This document shows, one piece after another, positions 1-10,731 of a DNA stretch of 64,000 nucleotides; the first letter of the stretch is position 1; every line of letters begins with the position of its first letter. The notes beneath the pieces were generated by a model. The model saw nothing but the letters and a program-made list of their open reading frames with translations. It was not told the origin of the DNA and did not search any database. The position numbers and the translations under genes are program-made. Source of the DNA: Lysobacter enzymogenes (lineage in GTDB: Bacteria; Pseudomonadota; Gammaproteobacteria; Xanthomonadales; Xanthomonadaceae); NCBI RefSeq assembly GCF_900106525.1, contig NZ_FNOG01000015.1, forward strand, positions 1 through 64,000, written 5' to 3'.

Positions 1-1811
1 GCCAGATTGCGCGGCTTGTCCACATCCGTCCCGCGCGCCAGCGCCGCGTGATACGCCAGCAACTGCACCGGAATCGCATGCACCACCGGCGACAGCACGC
101 CGACGTGGCGCGGGGTGCGGATCACGTGCACCTGTTCGGATTCGCCGAAGTGGCTGTCCAGGTCGGCGAATACGAACATCTCGCCGCCGCGCGCACGCAC
201 TTCCTGAATGTTCGACTTCACCTTCTCCAGCAGCTTGTCGTTCGGCGCGATCACCACCACCGGCATCGCCGCGTCCACCAGCGCCAGCGGGCCGTGCTTG
301 AGCTCGCCCGCCGGGTACGCCTCGGCGTGGATGTAGGAGATTTCCTTGAGCTTGAGCGCGCCTTCCAGCGCGATCGGGTAATGCACGCCGCGGCCCAGGA
401 ACAGCGCGTGGTGCTTGGGCGCGAAGCGCTCGGCCCAGGCCGTCACCTGCGGTTCCAGGTTCAGCGCGTGCTGCACGCTGCCCGGCAGGTGGCGCAGCGC
501 GTCGAGGTATTCGGCTTCCTGTTCGTCGCTGAGCGCGCCGCGCAGCTTGGCCAGGGTCGCGGTCAGGGTGAACAACGCCACCAACTGGGTCGTGAACGCC
601 TTGGTCGAGGCCACGCCGATCTCGGCGCCGGCGCGGGTGTAGTACACCAGCTTGCTCGCGCGCGGGATCGCGCTCTCGGGCACGTTGCAGATCGAAAGGG
701 TCTTGTCGTGGCCCAGCGATTTGGCGTACTTCAGCGCTTCCATCGTGTCGAGCGTTTCGCCGGACTGCGAAATCGTCACGATCAGCTGCTTCGGGTTCGC
801 CACCGCGGCGCGATAGCGGTACTCGCTGGCGATCTCGACCTGGCACGGCAACCCGGCGATGGCCTCGATCCAGTAGCGCGCGGTCAGGCCGGCGTAATAG
901 CTGGTGCCGCAGGCCAGGATCTGCACGCCCTCGACGCCGGCGAACACTTCGTCGGCCTTGGCGCCGAACAGCGACGCGCTGAAGCCGTTGTTGTCGATCA
1001 CCGCCTCGATGGTGTCGGCGATCGCGCGCGGCTGCTCGTGGATTTCCTTCTGCATGAAGTGGCGGTATGGGCCCAGCTCCAGCGAGGCCAGCGACACGTC
1101 CGACAGATGCACTTCGCGCTCGATCTGCGCGCCGTCGATGTCGAACACCCGCACCGCGGCGCGGGTGACTTCGGCGGTGTCGCCTTCTTCCAGGAAGATC
1201 ACCCGGCGCGTGGCCTGCACGATCGCCGACACGTCGCTGGCGACGAAGTTCTCGCCCTCGCCCAAGCCGACCAGCAGCGGGCAGCCCATGCGCGCGGCGA
1301 TCAGCCGGCCCGGCTCGTTGAGGCTCACCACCGCGATCGCGTAGGCGCCGACCAGCTCGCGCACCGCCGCCTGCACCGCCGCGAGCAGGTCGTGACCCTG
1401 CTTGAGATAGGAATGAATGAGATGGGCGATGACTTCGGTGTCGGTCTGCGATTCGAACGCATACCCGGCCGCACGCAACCGCTCGCGCTGTTCATCGTGG
1501 TTTTCGATGATGCCGTTATGCACCACCGCCAGTTCGCCGAAGCTGATGTGCGGGTGCGCATTGGCCTCCGTCACTCCGCCGTGGGTCGCCCAGCGGGTGT
1601 GGCCGATGCCGATCTGCGCGCTGAACGACTCGGACTGCGCCGCCGCCTCCATCTCCGCCACGCGCCCGGTCCGGCGCACCCGGCGCAGCTGCGCGCCGTC
1701 GAACACGGCGATGCCCGCCGAGTCGTAACCGCGGTATTCCAACCGCTTCAAGCCGTCGATCAGGACCGGCACCACATCGCGATCGGCGATCGCGCCTACG
1801 ATTCCGCACAT
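1..1811 (-). CDS. glmS: Glutamine--fructose-6-phosphate aminotransferase (3' end outside window)
   Basis: Makes glucosamine-6-phosphate from fructose-6-phosphate and glutamine in the cytoplasm, the first step to UDP-GlcNAc for peptidoglycan and LPS. The frame opens at the ATG at 1811 and begins [12 protein letters not shown], so the catalytic cysteine is residue 2 after Met removal. The glutaminase domain is followed by two sugar isomerase (SIS) domains. The last codons in the window read DVDKPRNLA, which matches the near-terminal part of E. coli GlmS, so only about six residues and the stop are missing. It lies on the same strand as glmU further right, with an 11 kb plus-strand block between them. 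Identification is secure. Confidence 0.97.
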   Translation of the reverse strand, partial: MCGIVGAIADRDVVPVLIDGLKRLEYRGYDSAGIAVFDGAQLRRVRRTGRVAEMEAAAQSESFSAQIGIGHTRWATHGGVTEANAHPHISFGELAVVHNGIIENHDEQRERLRAAGYAFESQTDTEVIAHLIHSYLKQGHDLLAAVQAAVRELVGAYAIAVVSLNEPGRLIAARMGCPLLVGLGEGENFVASDVSAIVQATRRVIFLEEGDTAEVTRAAVRVFDIDGAQIEREVHLSDVSLASLELGPYRHFMQKEIHEQPRAIADTIEAVIDNNGFSASLFGAKADEVFAGVEGVQILACGTSYYAGLTARYWIEAIAGLPCQVEIASEYRYRAAVANPKQLIVTISQSGETLDTMEALKYAKSLGHDKTLSICNVPESAIPRASKLVYYTRAGAEIGVASTKAFTTQLVALFTLTATLAKLRGALSDEQEAEYLDALRHLPGSVQHALNLEPQVTAWAERFAPKHHALFLGRGVHYPIALEGALKLKEISYIHAEAYPAGELKHGPLALVDAAMPVVVIAPNDKLLEKVKSNIQEVRARGGEMFVFADLDSHFGESEQVHVIRTPRHVGVLSPVVHAIPVQLLAYHAALARGTDVDKPRNL

Positions 1812-1868
1812 GCTGGAGGCATCCGTGAAAATGTGACCGCATTCTAGCGGGGCGGCGGTCATGGCGGT

Positions 1869-1910
1869 GTCCGCGCGGACGCGGTGTCCGGACGGTCGGA
1901 CGCCCGGACA
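1869..1910. promoter_or_regulatory. Cluster of TGTCCG palindromes, candidate upstream activator sites
   Basis: GTCCGCGCGGAC (1869-1880) is a perfect 12-base palindrome. It is followed by GTCCGGAC (1886-1893), and TGTCCGG (1885-1891) is mirrored by CCGGACA (1904-1910). The cluster ends about 35 bases before the sigma-54 -24 element. That is close but workable for an enhancer-binding protein. It could equally act on the divergent glmS promoter. Assignment to the NtrC-class regulator at 9350 is inference. Confidence 0.45.
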
Positions 1911-1944
1911 GGCATCACCACCCTTATGAATCAATAAGTTGAAG

Positions 1945-1962
1945 TTGGCACGGGATGTGCTT
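1945..1962 (+). promoter_or_regulatory. Sigma-54 (-24/-12) promoter for the exporter operon
   Basis: The sequence TTGGCACGGGATGTGCTT has the -24 core TGGCACG, the -12 core GTGCTT (consensus TTGCWT, one mismatch) and exactly ten bases between the invariant GG (1947-1948) and GC (1959-1960). The predicted start of transcription is near 1972, about 24 bases before the ATG of the adaptor gene. An NtrC-class activator is encoded 7 kb downstream on the same strand, which supports the call. Confidence 0.7.
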
Positions 1963-1995
1963 GGTATTGGGCAGAGACCCCGACCGAGCGCCCCG

Positions 1996-3279
1996 ATGAG
2001 CATCCGCGACACCTCCGCCCAGGACCAACGCCTCGCCCCCGCCGCCCAGCAGGGCCGGCGCCGCCGGCAATGGGCGCTGACGGCCGCGGTCGCCGCGGTG
2101 GTGCTCGGCGCTGGCGCCTGGGTCGCCTCCGGTTGGGCTGCGGGCGGCACCTCTGTATCGGCGCAGCGCCTGCGCATCGCTGAAGTGAAGCGCGGCGATC
2201 TGGTCCGCGACATCGCCGCCGACGGCCGCGTGATCGCCGCCAACAGCCCGGTGCTGTACGCCATCGCCGGCGGTTCGGTTGAGCTCAAGGTCGTCGCCGG
2301 CGACGCGGTGCGCAAGGGTCAGGTGCTGGCCGAGATCGACAGCCCCGAGCTGCGCAGCAAGCTCGCGCAAGAGCAGTCCACCCTGGCCGGCCTGGAAGCC
2401 GAGGCCAGCCGCGCCGAACTCGACGGCGAGCTGGCGCGTTCCACCGCGCGCAAGGAACTCGATCAGGCCCGGATCGACCGCACCGCCGCCGAACGCGATC
2501 TGGAGCGCTACAACCGCGCCTTCAGCGGCGGCGCGGTGGCCAAGGTCGACGTGGCCAAGGCCGAAGACGAATTGAAGAAGGCCGACATCGGCCTGTCCCA
2601 CGCCCGCGAAGGCCTCGGCCGCCAGGACCGCAGCGCCGCGCTGGACGCGCGCAACAAGCGCCTGCTGGCGCAGCGCCAGCGCGCGATCGTCGCCGAAGCC
2701 CAGCGCCAGGTCGACGCGCTGACCTTGCGCGCGCCGTTCGACGGCCAGGTCGGTCAGGTCCAGGTCGCCCAGCGCGCCAACGTCGCCATCAACGATCCGG
2801 TGCTCAGCGTGGTCGACCTGGGCGTGTTCGAACTCGAGATCAAGGTGCCGGAAAGCTTCGCCCGCGATCTGGCCATCGGCATTCCGGCGCAGATCGCCGG
2901 CAACGACGGCCGCACCTACGCGGCCAAGATCTCGGCGGTGTCGCCGGAAGTGGTGACCGGCGAAGTCGCCAGCCGCCTGCGCTTCGACGGCGCGCAGCCG
3001 CCGGCGCTGCGCCAGAACCAGCGCCTGAGCGCGCGCATCGTGCTCGACACCCGCCGCAACGCGCTGATCGTCGAGCGCGGGCCGTTCCTGGAACAAGACG
3101 GCGGCCACAGCGCCTACGTCGTGTCCGGCGGCGTCGCCGCCCGCCGCGTCATCCGCACCGGCGCCAGCAGCTTGAGCCAAGTGGAAATCCTCGAAGGTCT
3201 GCAGCCGGGAGAACGCATCGTCGTCTCCGGCGCCGACCAGTTCGCCAACGCCGAAACCGTCCGCATCTCCGGAGAATGA
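1996..3279 (+). CDS. Periplasmic adaptor (membrane fusion protein, HlyD/MacA-type) of an efflux system
   Basis: Links an inner-membrane ABC transporter to an outer-membrane channel. The protein has 427 residues. A short basic cytoplasmic tail (RRRR near residue 21) precedes one membrane anchor at about 26-46. A biotinyl/lipoyl-like half ([20 protein letters not shown]) then leads into a long Ala/Glu/Arg-rich coiled-coil hairpin and the second lipoyl half ([12 protein letters not shown]), followed by the beta-barrel and membrane-proximal domains. The start at 1996 was chosen because it gives the short basic tail before the anchor. It is the first gene after the sigma-54 promoter and is followed by a small gene and an ABC ATPase with two permeases. 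No outer-membrane channel gene is present here, so TolC is probably supplied elsewhere. Confidence 0.88.
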   Translation: MSIRDTSAQDQRLAPAAQQGRRRRQWALTAAVAAVVLGAGAWVASGWAAGGTSVSAQRLRIAEVKRGDLVRDIAADGRVIAANSPVLYAIAGGSVELKVVAGDAVRKGQVLAEIDSPELRSKLAQEQSTLAGLEAEASRAELDGELARSTARKELDQARIDRTAAERDLERYNRAFSGGAVAKVDVAKAEDELKKADIGLSHAREGLGRQDRSAALDARNKRLLAQRQRAIVAEAQRQVDALTLRAPFDGQVGQVQVAQRANVAINDPVLSVVDLGVFELEIKVPESFARDLAIGIPAQIAGNDGRTYAAKISAVSPEVVTGEVASRLRFDGAQPPALRQNQRLSARIVLDTRRNALIVERGPFLEQDGGHSAYVVSGGVAARRVIRTGASSLSQVEILEGLQPGERIVVSGADQFANAETVRISGE

Positions 3280-3283
3280 ACCC

Positions 3284-3496
3284 ATGAACGCCTTCAACGC
3301 CGCCAACGCCTACGACTTCGCCCCGCACTGGAACGCCCAGGAACTGACCGACGCGGTGCCGCTGCGCCTGCACCAGCTGATCGACTTCAACCACGACGGC
3401 GAGCGCGCGGTCAGCGCCAACGCCGCCGCGCCGAAGCGCTCGACGCGCCCGCGCTTCGCCAGCGCCATCGCGCTGCCGCTGTTCTCGGTGCGCTGA
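3284..3496 (+). CDS. Small protein of unknown function (70 aa) inside the exporter operon
   Basis: I do not recognise this protein. It starts four bases after the adaptor stop, with GGAGA at 3269-3273 as a well-spaced ribosome binding site, and ends about 200 bases before the ABC ATPase. The N-terminal half is acidic/aromatic (residues such as YDFAPHW, LTDAVPLRL, IDFNHDGE). The C-terminal third is basic and Ser/Arg/Pro-rich and ends in a hydrophobic stretch with a final Arg. No signal peptide is visible. Codon use resembles that of its neighbours. Its place in a transporter operon leaves open a peptide substrate, a regulator or a transporter-associated small protein. None of these is shown. 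Confidence 0.6.
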   Translation: MNAFNAANAYDFAPHWNAQELTDAVPLRLHQLIDFNHDGERAVSANAAAPKRSTRPRFASAIALPLFSVR

Positions 3497-3540
3497 GGCG
3501 ACGCCGCGTGCCGCACGCGTCGCGCCGTCTGCGTCAGGAC

Positions 3541-3624
3541 GTCGTCCCTGCGAAGGCAGGGATCCAGGGATTTATCGAGACGATACGCTGAAGTCTCTGG
3601 ATCCCCGCCTTCGCGGGGATGACG
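3541..3624. repeat. Palindromic repeat, family A (paired inverted copies)
   Basis: Two inverted half elements of about 25 bases, TCCCTGCGAAGGCAGGGATC and GATCCCCGCCTTCGCGGGGA, face each other across a short spacer. The same family recurs at 37931-38195 and at 48756-49004. It looks like a REP/BIME-type extragenic repeat. It separates the small gene from the ABC ATPase and could form a processing or attenuating hairpin in the exporter mRNA. Confidence 0.85.
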
Positions 3625-3694
3625 ATCCGGCAGGTCGCCTCGCCCGTTCGAACTGCGAATTCCCGATTTCCAATTCCGCTCCAAGGACACCGCC

Positions 3695-4429
<735 letters not shown>

Positions 4430-4439
4430 GGCCGCGCCC

Positions 4440-5768
4440 ATGTCCGGCAACAGCCAGTTCGCCTATTACCTGCAGCTCGCCGCGCGCAGCTTCAAGCGCA
4501 ACAAGGTGCTGACCGCGCTGATGGTGCTCGCCATCGCGCTCGGCATCGGCGCGGCGATGACCACCTTGACCGTGTTCTACGTGCTCTCCGGCGATCCGAT
4601 GCCGGGGCACAGCCAGAACCTGTTCCAGCCGCGCCTGGATCCGCGCTCGATGACCGGCTACATCCCCGGCTCCGAGCCGCCGGACAACATCTCGCGCTTC
4701 GACGGCGAAGCCCTGCTGCGCCAGGCGCGCGCCGACCGCCAGGCGCTGATGACCAGCGGCAACGTGGCGATCGAGCCGCGCCGCGACAACCTGCCGGCGT
4801 TCCGGCAGAACTCGCGCTACACCTCGGCCGATTTCTTCCCGATGTTCCAGGTGCCGTTCCAGTACGGCGCGGCGTGGAGCGGCAAGGAAGACGAAGGCCG
4901 CGCGCGCGTGGCGGTGATCGGCAAGAAGCTCAACGAGCGTTTGTTCGGCGGCGGCAACAGCGTGGGCAAGTCGATCTGGGCCAACAACCACGAGTTCCGC
5001 GTGGTCGGCGTGATCGACGCCTGGCATCCGCAGCCGAACTTCTACGACCTCACCGTGGAGCGCGGCTTCGGCGAAGCCGAAGAATTGTTCGTGCCGTTCA
5101 GCACCGCGCGCGACCTGCGCATGGGCGCGCAAGGCAACATCAGCTGCTGGGGCGACACTGCCGACCTGCCGGAAGGCAACTACTCGGCCACCGCCAAGTG
5201 CATCTGGGCGCAGTACTGGGTGGAACTGAACTCGCCGCAGAAAGTCGCCGCCTATCGCCAGTACCTGGACAACTACGTCGCCCAGCAGCGCAGCGCCGGC
5301 GTGTACGTGCGGCCGACCGCGCCCAAGCTCGACGGCCTGATGCAGTGGCTGGACTACAAGCGCGTGGTGCCGGCCGACGTGCGCCTGCAGATGTGGTTGG
5401 CGTTCGGCTTCCTCGCGGTGTGCCTGCTCAACACGGTGGGCTTGCTGCTGGCCAAGTTCCTGCGCCGCTCCGGCGAGATCGGCGTGCGCCGCGCGCTCGG
5501 CGCGACCCGGCGCGCGATCTTCGCCCAATGCCTGGTCGAGGCCGGCAGCGTCGGCCTGGCCGGCGGCGTGCTCGGCCTGGTGCTGGCCCAGTTGGGCCTG
5601 TGGGCGGTGCGCCAGCAGTCGGTCGGCTACGCCGCGCTGGCGCGGCTGGACCCGGCCATGCTCGCCACCACCTTCGTTCTGGCCGTCGCCGCCAGCGTGC
5701 TGGCCGGCCTGTTGCCGGCCTGGCGCGCCTGCCAGGTGACGCCCGCCATCCAGCTCAAGAGCCAATGA
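4440..5768 (+). CDS. ABC transporter permease, MacB/FtsX type (first of two)
   Basis: Inner-membrane subunit of 442 residues with the MacB-like layout. One N-terminal transmembrane segment (about 20-45) is followed by a large periplasmic domain of about 230 residues (MacB_PCD type), then three C-terminal transmembrane segments forming the FtsX domain. The FtsX signature GEIGVRRALGATRRAIFAQ lies between the second and third of these. The gene follows the ATPase after ten bases and precedes a paralogous permease after seven bases, so the transporter is probably a heterodimer. The periplasmic domain of this copy carries several tryptophans and two cysteines (SCWGD, AKCIW) that could form a disulphide. 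The two permeases are homologous but clearly diverged. Confidence 0.9.
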   Translation: MSGNSQFAYYLQLAARSFKRNKVLTALMVLAIALGIGAAMTTLTVFYVLSGDPMPGHSQNLFQPRLDPRSMTGYIPGSEPPDNISRFDGEALLRQARADRQALMTSGNVAIEPRRDNLPAFRQNSRYTSADFFPMFQVPFQYGAAWSGKEDEGRARVAVIGKKLNERLFGGGNSVGKSIWANNHEFRVVGVIDAWHPQPNFYDLTVERGFGEAEELFVPFSTARDLRMGAQGNISCWGDTADLPEGNYSATAKCIWAQYWVELNSPQKVAAYRQYLDNYVAQQRSAGVYVRPTAPKLDGLMQWLDYKRVVPADVRLQMWLAFGFLAVCLLNTVGLLLAKFLRRSGEIGVRRALGATRRAIFAQCLVEAGSVGLAGGVLGLVLAQLGLWAVRQQSVGYAALARLDPAMLATTFVLAVAASVLAGLLPAWRACQVTPAIQLKSQ

Positions 5769-5775
5769 GGCCCGC

Positions 5776-7002
5776 ATGGACATCCGTCCGATCCTGACCA
5801 CCTTGCGCCGGCACAAGACCGCCGCGGCGCTGATCGTGTTCGAAGTCGCGCTGACCTGCGCGATCATCTGCAACGCCTTGTTCCTGATCCAGAACCGCAT
5901 CGCCCGCCTGCAGCGTCCCAGCGGCATGGTCGAGAACGAACTGGTGGCGGTGCGCATCTCCAACATCGGCCGCGCGCAGGAAGCCGACGCGCTGACCCAG
6001 ACCGACCTGGCCGCGCTGCGCGCAGTGCCCGGCGTGCGCTCGGTCGCCGTGTCCAACCAGGTGCGCTACGGCGATTCGGCGTGGAACTCCGGCTTCGGCC
6101 CGAAGCCGAACCAGCAAGTGCCCAGCGCCAGCGCCGGCGTCTATTACGGCGACACCCAACTGGTGGACACGCTGGGCCTGAAGCTGCTGGCCGGGCGCAA
6201 CTTCCGCGAGGACGAGATCGTTCCGCTGTCGCAGCGGCTCAAGCCCGGCGCGCCGCCGATCCCGGTGGTGATCATCACCCGCGCCCTGGCCGACAAGCTG
6301 TTCCCCGGCCAGGACCCGCTCGGCCGTCCGATCTACAGCGGCGACGAGGACGGCGCGCGGGTGATCGGCGTGGTCGAACACCTGATGCGGCCGAACGAGT
6401 TCGACGGCCCGGCCTCGGCCGACTATTCGGTGATCTCGCCCACCCGCACCGACTACGACAGCGGCCTGTATTTGCTGCGGGTGACCGACCCGAGCCGGCG
6501 CGAGGAAGTGCTCAAGGCCGCCAGCCAGGCGCTGACCCGCAACGGCCCGCAGCGGATCCTGTCCAAGAGCAACGACACCGTCGAAAACATGGCCGAAGCC
6601 TTCAACCGCACCGACCGCGCGATGGTGTGGCTGCTCGGCTCGGTATGCGCGGCGCTGCTGATCGTCACCGCGCTCGGCATCGTCGGCCTGGCCAGCTTCT
6701 GGGTGCAACAGCGGACCAAGCAGATCGGCGTGCGCCGCGCGCTCGGCGCCACCCGCGGGCAGATCCTGCGCTACTTCCAGACCGAGAACTTCCTGCTGAC
6801 CTCGATCGGCATCGTCCTGGGCATGGTGCTGGCGTTCGCGATCAACCTGCTGCTGATGAAGTACTACGAACTGCCGCGGTTGCCGGCGCTGTATCTGCCG
6901 CTAGGCGCGCTGAGCCTGTGGTTGCTCGGCCAGTTGGCGGTGTACGGCCCGGCGCGGCGCGCGGCGCTGGTGCCGCCGGCGCTGGCCACGCGCGCGGCCT
7001 GA
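5776..7002 (+). CDS. ABC transporter permease, MacB/FtsX type (second of two)
   Basis: Partner permease of 408 residues with the same plan: an N-terminal membrane segment (about 18-38), a periplasmic MacB_PCD-like domain and three C-terminal helices with the FtsX motif KQIGVRRALGATRGQILRY. It probably pairs with the preceding permease and the ATPase to form a type VII (mechanotransmission) ABC exporter that works with the adaptor encoded at 1996. The gene starts seven bases after the first permease stop, so the two are likely to be co-translated. About 240 bases without a gene follow before the next start, so the exporter operon may end here. Confidence 0.9.
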   Translation: MDIRPILTTLRRHKTAAALIVFEVALTCAIICNALFLIQNRIARLQRPSGMVENELVAVRISNIGRAQEADALTQTDLAALRAVPGVRSVAVSNQVRYGDSAWNSGFGPKPNQQVPSASAGVYYGDTQLVDTLGLKLLAGRNFREDEIVPLSQRLKPGAPPIPVVIITRALADKLFPGQDPLGRPIYSGDEDGARVIGVVEHLMRPNEFDGPASADYSVISPTRTDYDSGLYLLRVTDPSRREEVLKAASQALTRNGPQRILSKSNDTVENMAEAFNRTDRAMVWLLGSVCAALLIVTALGIVGLASFWVQQRTKQIGVRRALGATRGQILRYFQTENFLLTSIGIVLGMVLAFAINLLLMKYYELPRLPALYLPLGALSLWLLGQLAVYGPARRAALVPPALATRAA

Positions 7003-7244
7003 GGCCGCGCCGCAAGCGCAACCGCAAGCGCGTTCGCCGTATCGGTTGTATCGACCCGTCGGCGAACGCGGCTTACGCAAGTCACCGCGCAAGCCTCGCA
7101 TTCGTCAGCAGTGTCGGCGGCGCGTTCGCGGCATGCTTGCAGCGATCCACTGTCTGCTTCCTTCCGCTCCGTCCGGCCGCGCGCCGGACGGTCCGGGGCG
7201 CCGCGCCGCGCGCGCGTCCCCGCCTCATCGTCACGGAGTCGTCC

Positions 7245-9116
7245 ATGAAATCGAGCTTCCCTCTGCGCGCCCTGGGTCCTGCGCTGCGCGTCGCCCTGCT
7301 CTCGGCCGCGCTCGCCGCGCCGGCGCTGCCCGCCTTCGCCGCCAGCGCGACCAAGACCACCGCGCCGGCGACCGGCGACGCGGGCACGGCCGATGTCGCC
7401 CGCCGCGTGGCCGCCTTCAACGCCCTGCTCGACCGGCAGTGGGAACAGTTGATGCGCTTGCTGCCGGAACAGGCGAGCTTCTTCGGCGACTACCGCTACA
7501 ACGACGCCTGGGCGGACTACTCGCTGGCCGGCGCTGCGCACATGCAGCGCGAATACAAAAAGATGCTGACCGAGTTCGAAGCGGTCGACACCCGCGGTTT
7601 CCCCGAAGCCGACCGGCTCAACCAGCGGCTGATGGTGCAGTGGCTCAAGAGCGCGATCCGCGGCTACGAACTCAAGACCCACGAGATGCCGCTGGACCAG
7701 TTCGTCGGCGTGCACCTCAACCTCACCGCGCTGGTCAGCGCGTTCCCGTTCAACGATGCCAAGCAGTACCAGCAATACCTCACCCGCCTGCACGCGCTGC
7801 CCAAGCTGCTGCAGCAGGTGACCGGCGTGGCCCGCCAGGGCGCCAAGGACGGGCTGATGCAGCCGCGCTATCTGCTGGAGAAGGTCGCCTCGCAGTGCGA
7901 CAACCTGGCCGCCGCGGCCGGCGCCGACAACGTCTTCGCCGCGTCGCTGAAGAAGATGCCCGAGTCGATCCCGGCCGCCGAGCGCGAACGCCTGCGCCGC
8001 GAGATCCTCGCCGCGGTCGACGGCGAAGTGCGCCCCGCGTTCCGCGAGCTGGCGCGGTTCGTGCGCGAGGACTACGCGCCGCACGGCCGCGAACAATACG
8101 GCGTGTGGTCGCTGCCCAACGGCGAGGCGCTGTACCGCTACGCGATCGAGCAATACACCACGACCACGATGGCGCCCGAGCGGATCCACCAGCTCGGCCT
8201 GAGCGAGGTCGAGCGGATCGAGAAGGCGCAGGGCGAGATCGCCGCGCGCCTGGGCTACGCCAGCCTGAAGGCCATGCGCGAGGCGGTCGCCGCCGATCCC
8301 AAGCACCACGCCCACTCGCGCGAGCAGATCCTCGACGAGTACCGCAAATACCTGGCGCAGATGGAGACCCAGCTGCCGCAGCTGTTCGGCACCCTGCCCA
8401 AGGCCAAGGTGCAGGTGCAGGCGGTCGAAGCCTGGCGCGAGAAGGAAGCCTCGATGGCCCAGTACATGGCCGGCACGCCCGACGGCAAGCGCCCGGGCCT
8501 GATCACGGTCAACACCGGCGAGCCGGAGAAGCGCCTGCTGACCACGATCGAAGCGGTGGCCTATCACGAAGGCGTGCCCGGCCATCACTTGCAGATGACC
8601 ATCGCCCGCGAGCTGCCGGCGCTGCCGAAGTTCCGCACCCTGCTCGGCCAGCTCGCTTTCATCGAAGGCTGGGGCCTGTACTCGGAAGACCTGGGCAAGG
8701 AAGTGGGCTTCTACCAGGATCCCTACAGCGACTTCGGCCGGCTCTCGCAGGAGCTGATCCGCGCCAACCGCCTGGTGCTGGACACCGGCGTGCACTACAA
8801 GCGCTGGAGCCGCGAGCAGATGGTGCAGTGGATGCGCGACCACTCCGACATGGAGGAACCCAACATCCAGGCCGAAGCCGACCGCTACATCGCCTGGCCG
8901 GGCCAGGCGCTGGCGTACAAGGTCGGCCAGCTCAAGATCCGCGAGCTGCGCGCGCGGGCGCAGAGCGAGCTGGGCGCGCGCTTCGACGTGCGCGCCTTCC
9001 ACGACCGCGTGCTCGGCGGCGGCGCGCTGCCGCTGAGCGAGCTGGAGGCGCGGGTCGACGAGTGGATCGCCGCGCGCAAGAACGCAACCGACGGCGCCGC
9101 CGCCGGCGCGCAATGA
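7245..9116 (+). CDS. Secreted DUF885 family protein (probable metallopeptidase)
   Basis: Member of the DUF885 family, whose members carry a zinc-peptidase-like HExxPGHH motif. The protein has 623 residues, normal for the family. A signal peptide runs to about residue 29 (MKSSFPLR... ending AFAAS). The family motif HEGVPGHH is at 441-448, followed by a second conserved block (FIEGWGLYSEDLG) that holds a likely third metal ligand. It should act in the periplasm or outside the cell. The start was placed at the ATG at 7245 because it gives a canonical signal peptide. The open frame continues upstream into the permease gene, but that part is in the wrong frame for it. It stands between the exporter and the two-component genes, so a link to exported peptides is possible but unproven. 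Confidence 0.88.
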   Translation: MKSSFPLRALGPALRVALLSAALAAPALPAFAASATKTTAPATGDAGTADVARRVAAFNALLDRQWEQLMRLLPEQASFFGDYRYNDAWADYSLAGAAHMQREYKKMLTEFEAVDTRGFPEADRLNQRLMVQWLKSAIRGYELKTHEMPLDQFVGVHLNLTALVSAFPFNDAKQYQQYLTRLHALPKLLQQVTGVARQGAKDGLMQPRYLLEKVASQCDNLAAAAGADNVFAASLKKMPESIPAAERERLRREILAAVDGEVRPAFRELARFVREDYAPHGREQYGVWSLPNGEALYRYAIEQYTTTTMAPERIHQLGLSEVERIEKAQGEIAARLGYASLKAMREAVAADPKHHAHSREQILDEYRKYLAQMETQLPQLFGTLPKAKVQVQAVEAWREKEASMAQYMAGTPDGKRPGLITVNTGEPEKRLLTTIEAVAYHEGVPGHHLQMTIARELPALPKFRTLLGQLAFIEGWGLYSEDLGKEVGFYQDPYSDFGRLSQELIRANRLVLDTGVHYKRWSREQMVQWMRDHSDMEEPNIQAEADRYIAWPGQALAYKVGQLKIRELRARAQSELGARFDVRAFHDRVLGGGALPLSELEARVDEWIAARKNATDGAAAGAQ

Positions 9117-9349
9117 GCCCAGGCCGCGCGCGCATCCCGGCGATGCGCGCGTCCGGCCCGGCCGCATCGCCGGCCCTTCCCGCACTCACGCAGCGCGTCG
9201 CGCGCCGGCATCGCCGGCGCGGCGGCCGCCTGCACCCGCCCTTCGGCCTACGCCGCCCAGGTCGCGCGCTGGCATACTCGGCATCTGGAAAACGCGATTC
9301 CCGCCACGTTTTCCGCCGCCTCCACCCTCGCGTCCGCCCACGGCCCTCC

Positions 9350-10720
9350 ATGCGCACCGTTCTGGTCATCGACGACAACCCCGCGGTCGCCACCGCGCTC
9401 GATCTGCTGTTCGGCCTGCGCGACATCCGCGTGCTGACCGCGCAATCGCCCGAGCAAGGCCTGGAGACGCTGGCGCGCGAAGACGTCGGGCTGGTGCTGC
9501 AGGACATGAACTTCACCGCCGACACCACCTCCGGCCAGGAAGGCGTGGCGCTGTTCCGCGCGATCCGCGCGCGCCACCCCGACCTGCCGATCATCCTGCT
9601 GACCGCGTGGACCCACCTGGACATCGCCGTCGACCTGGCCAAGGCCGGCGCCGCCGACTACCTGGCCAAGCCCTGGGACGACCAGAAACTGCTGGCCAGC
9701 GTGGAGAACCTGCTCGAGCTCGGCGACAGCGCGCGCGAGGTCAACCGCCTGCACGAGCAGCGCCGCCGCGCCCGCCGCGAGCTGGACGCGCGCTACGACC
9801 TGCGCGGCCTGGTGTTCGCCTCCGAGCCGATGACGCGGGTGGTGGAACTGGCCTGCCACGTCGCCCGCGCCGACGTGCCGGTGATGATCCTTGGCCCCAA
9901 CGGCGCCGGCAAGGAGAAGATCGCCGAGATCGTGCAGGCCAATTCGTCGGTCGCCGCCGGCCCGTTCGTGACCTTGAATTGCGGCGCGCTGCCGACCGAA
10001 TTGATCGAAGCCGAACTGTTCGGCGCGGATGCCGGCGCCTACACCGGCGCCAACAAGATGCGCGAAGGCAAGTTCGAAGCCGCCGACGGCGGCACCTTGT
10101 TCCTCGACGAAATCGGCAACCTGCCGCCGGCCGGGCAGATGAAGCTGCTGCGCGTGCTGGAGACCGGGCGCTACGAACGGCTCGGCTCCAACCGCGAGCG
10201 TCAGGTCAAGGTGCGGGTGATCAGCGCGACCAACGCCGACCTGGCGGCGATGATCCGCGACGGCCGCTTCCGCGAAGATCTGTACTACCGCCTCAACACC
10301 ATCCAGATCGAACTGCCGCCGCTGGGCGAGCGCCGCGACGATGTGCTGCCGCTGGCGCGCCACTTCCTCGCCGACAACCCGCTCGGCGCCAGCAAGCGCC
10401 TGGGCGAGGACGCCGAGCGCGCATTGCTCGCGCACGCCTGGCCCGGCAACGTGCGCGAACTGCGCAACACCTTGCAGCGCGCGGCGCTGCTGGCGCGCGG
10501 CGACGCCATCGCCGCAGCCGACCTCGGCCTGCCCGCGGCGAGCGCCGCGAGCGTCGCCGTCGCCGCGGCCGCGCACAGCGGCGACGAACCCGACCGCGCC
10601 GCGATCGAAGCGGCGATCGAGCGCGCCGGCGGCGTGCTGGCGCAGGCCGCCGGCGAACTCGGGCTGTCGCGACAGGCGCTGTATCGGCGCCTGGACCGGC
10701 TCGGCATCAAACGCGACTGA
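9350..10720 (+). CDS. Sigma-54-dependent response regulator, NtrC class
   Basis: Cytoplasmic activator of 456 residues. The receiver domain (1-120) has acidic residues D8/D9, phospho-acceptor D52 (LQDMNF) and K107. The AAA+ domain has Walker A GPNGAGKE at 182-189 (usual form GESGTGKE), the sigma-54 contact loop GAYTGA at 229-234 (a known variant of GAFTGA), Walker B TLFLDE at 249-254, and the arginine-finger region NVRELRN. The C-terminus is a Fis-type helix-turn-helix ([19 protein letters not shown]). The cognate kinase follows after 11 bases. A matching sigma-54 promoter lies in front of the exporter operon at 1945, the most likely target. Confidence 0.94.
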   Translation: MRTVLVIDDNPAVATALDLLFGLRDIRVLTAQSPEQGLETLAREDVGLVLQDMNFTADTTSGQEGVALFRAIRARHPDLPIILLTAWTHLDIAVDLAKAGAADYLAKPWDDQKLLASVENLLELGDSAREVNRLHEQRRRARRELDARYDLRGLVFASEPMTRVVELACHVARADVPVMILGPNGAGKEKIAEIVQANSSVAAGPFVTLNCGALPTELIEAELFGADAGAYTGANKMREGKFEAADGGTLFLDEIGNLPPAGQMKLLRVLETGRYERLGSNRERQVKVRVISATNADLAAMIRDGRFREDLYYRLNTIQIELPPLGERRDDVLPLARHFLADNPLGASKRLGEDAERALLAHAWPGNVRELRNTLQRAALLARGDAIAAADLGLPAASAASVAVAAAAHSGDEPDRAAIEAAIERAGGVLAQAAGELGLSRQALYRRLDRLGIKRD

Positions 10721-10731
10721 GGAGAGCGAGC

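Noticed and set aside
48-1847. Long open frame antisense to glmS
   Set aside because: It mirrors glmS codon positions in a G/C-rich genome. It is His/Arg-rich low-complexity translation with no domain.
1-1995. glmS ribozyme/riboswitch leader
   Set aside because: The glmS ribozyme is a feature of Gram-positive bacteria, and the leader here is too short and lacks the core.
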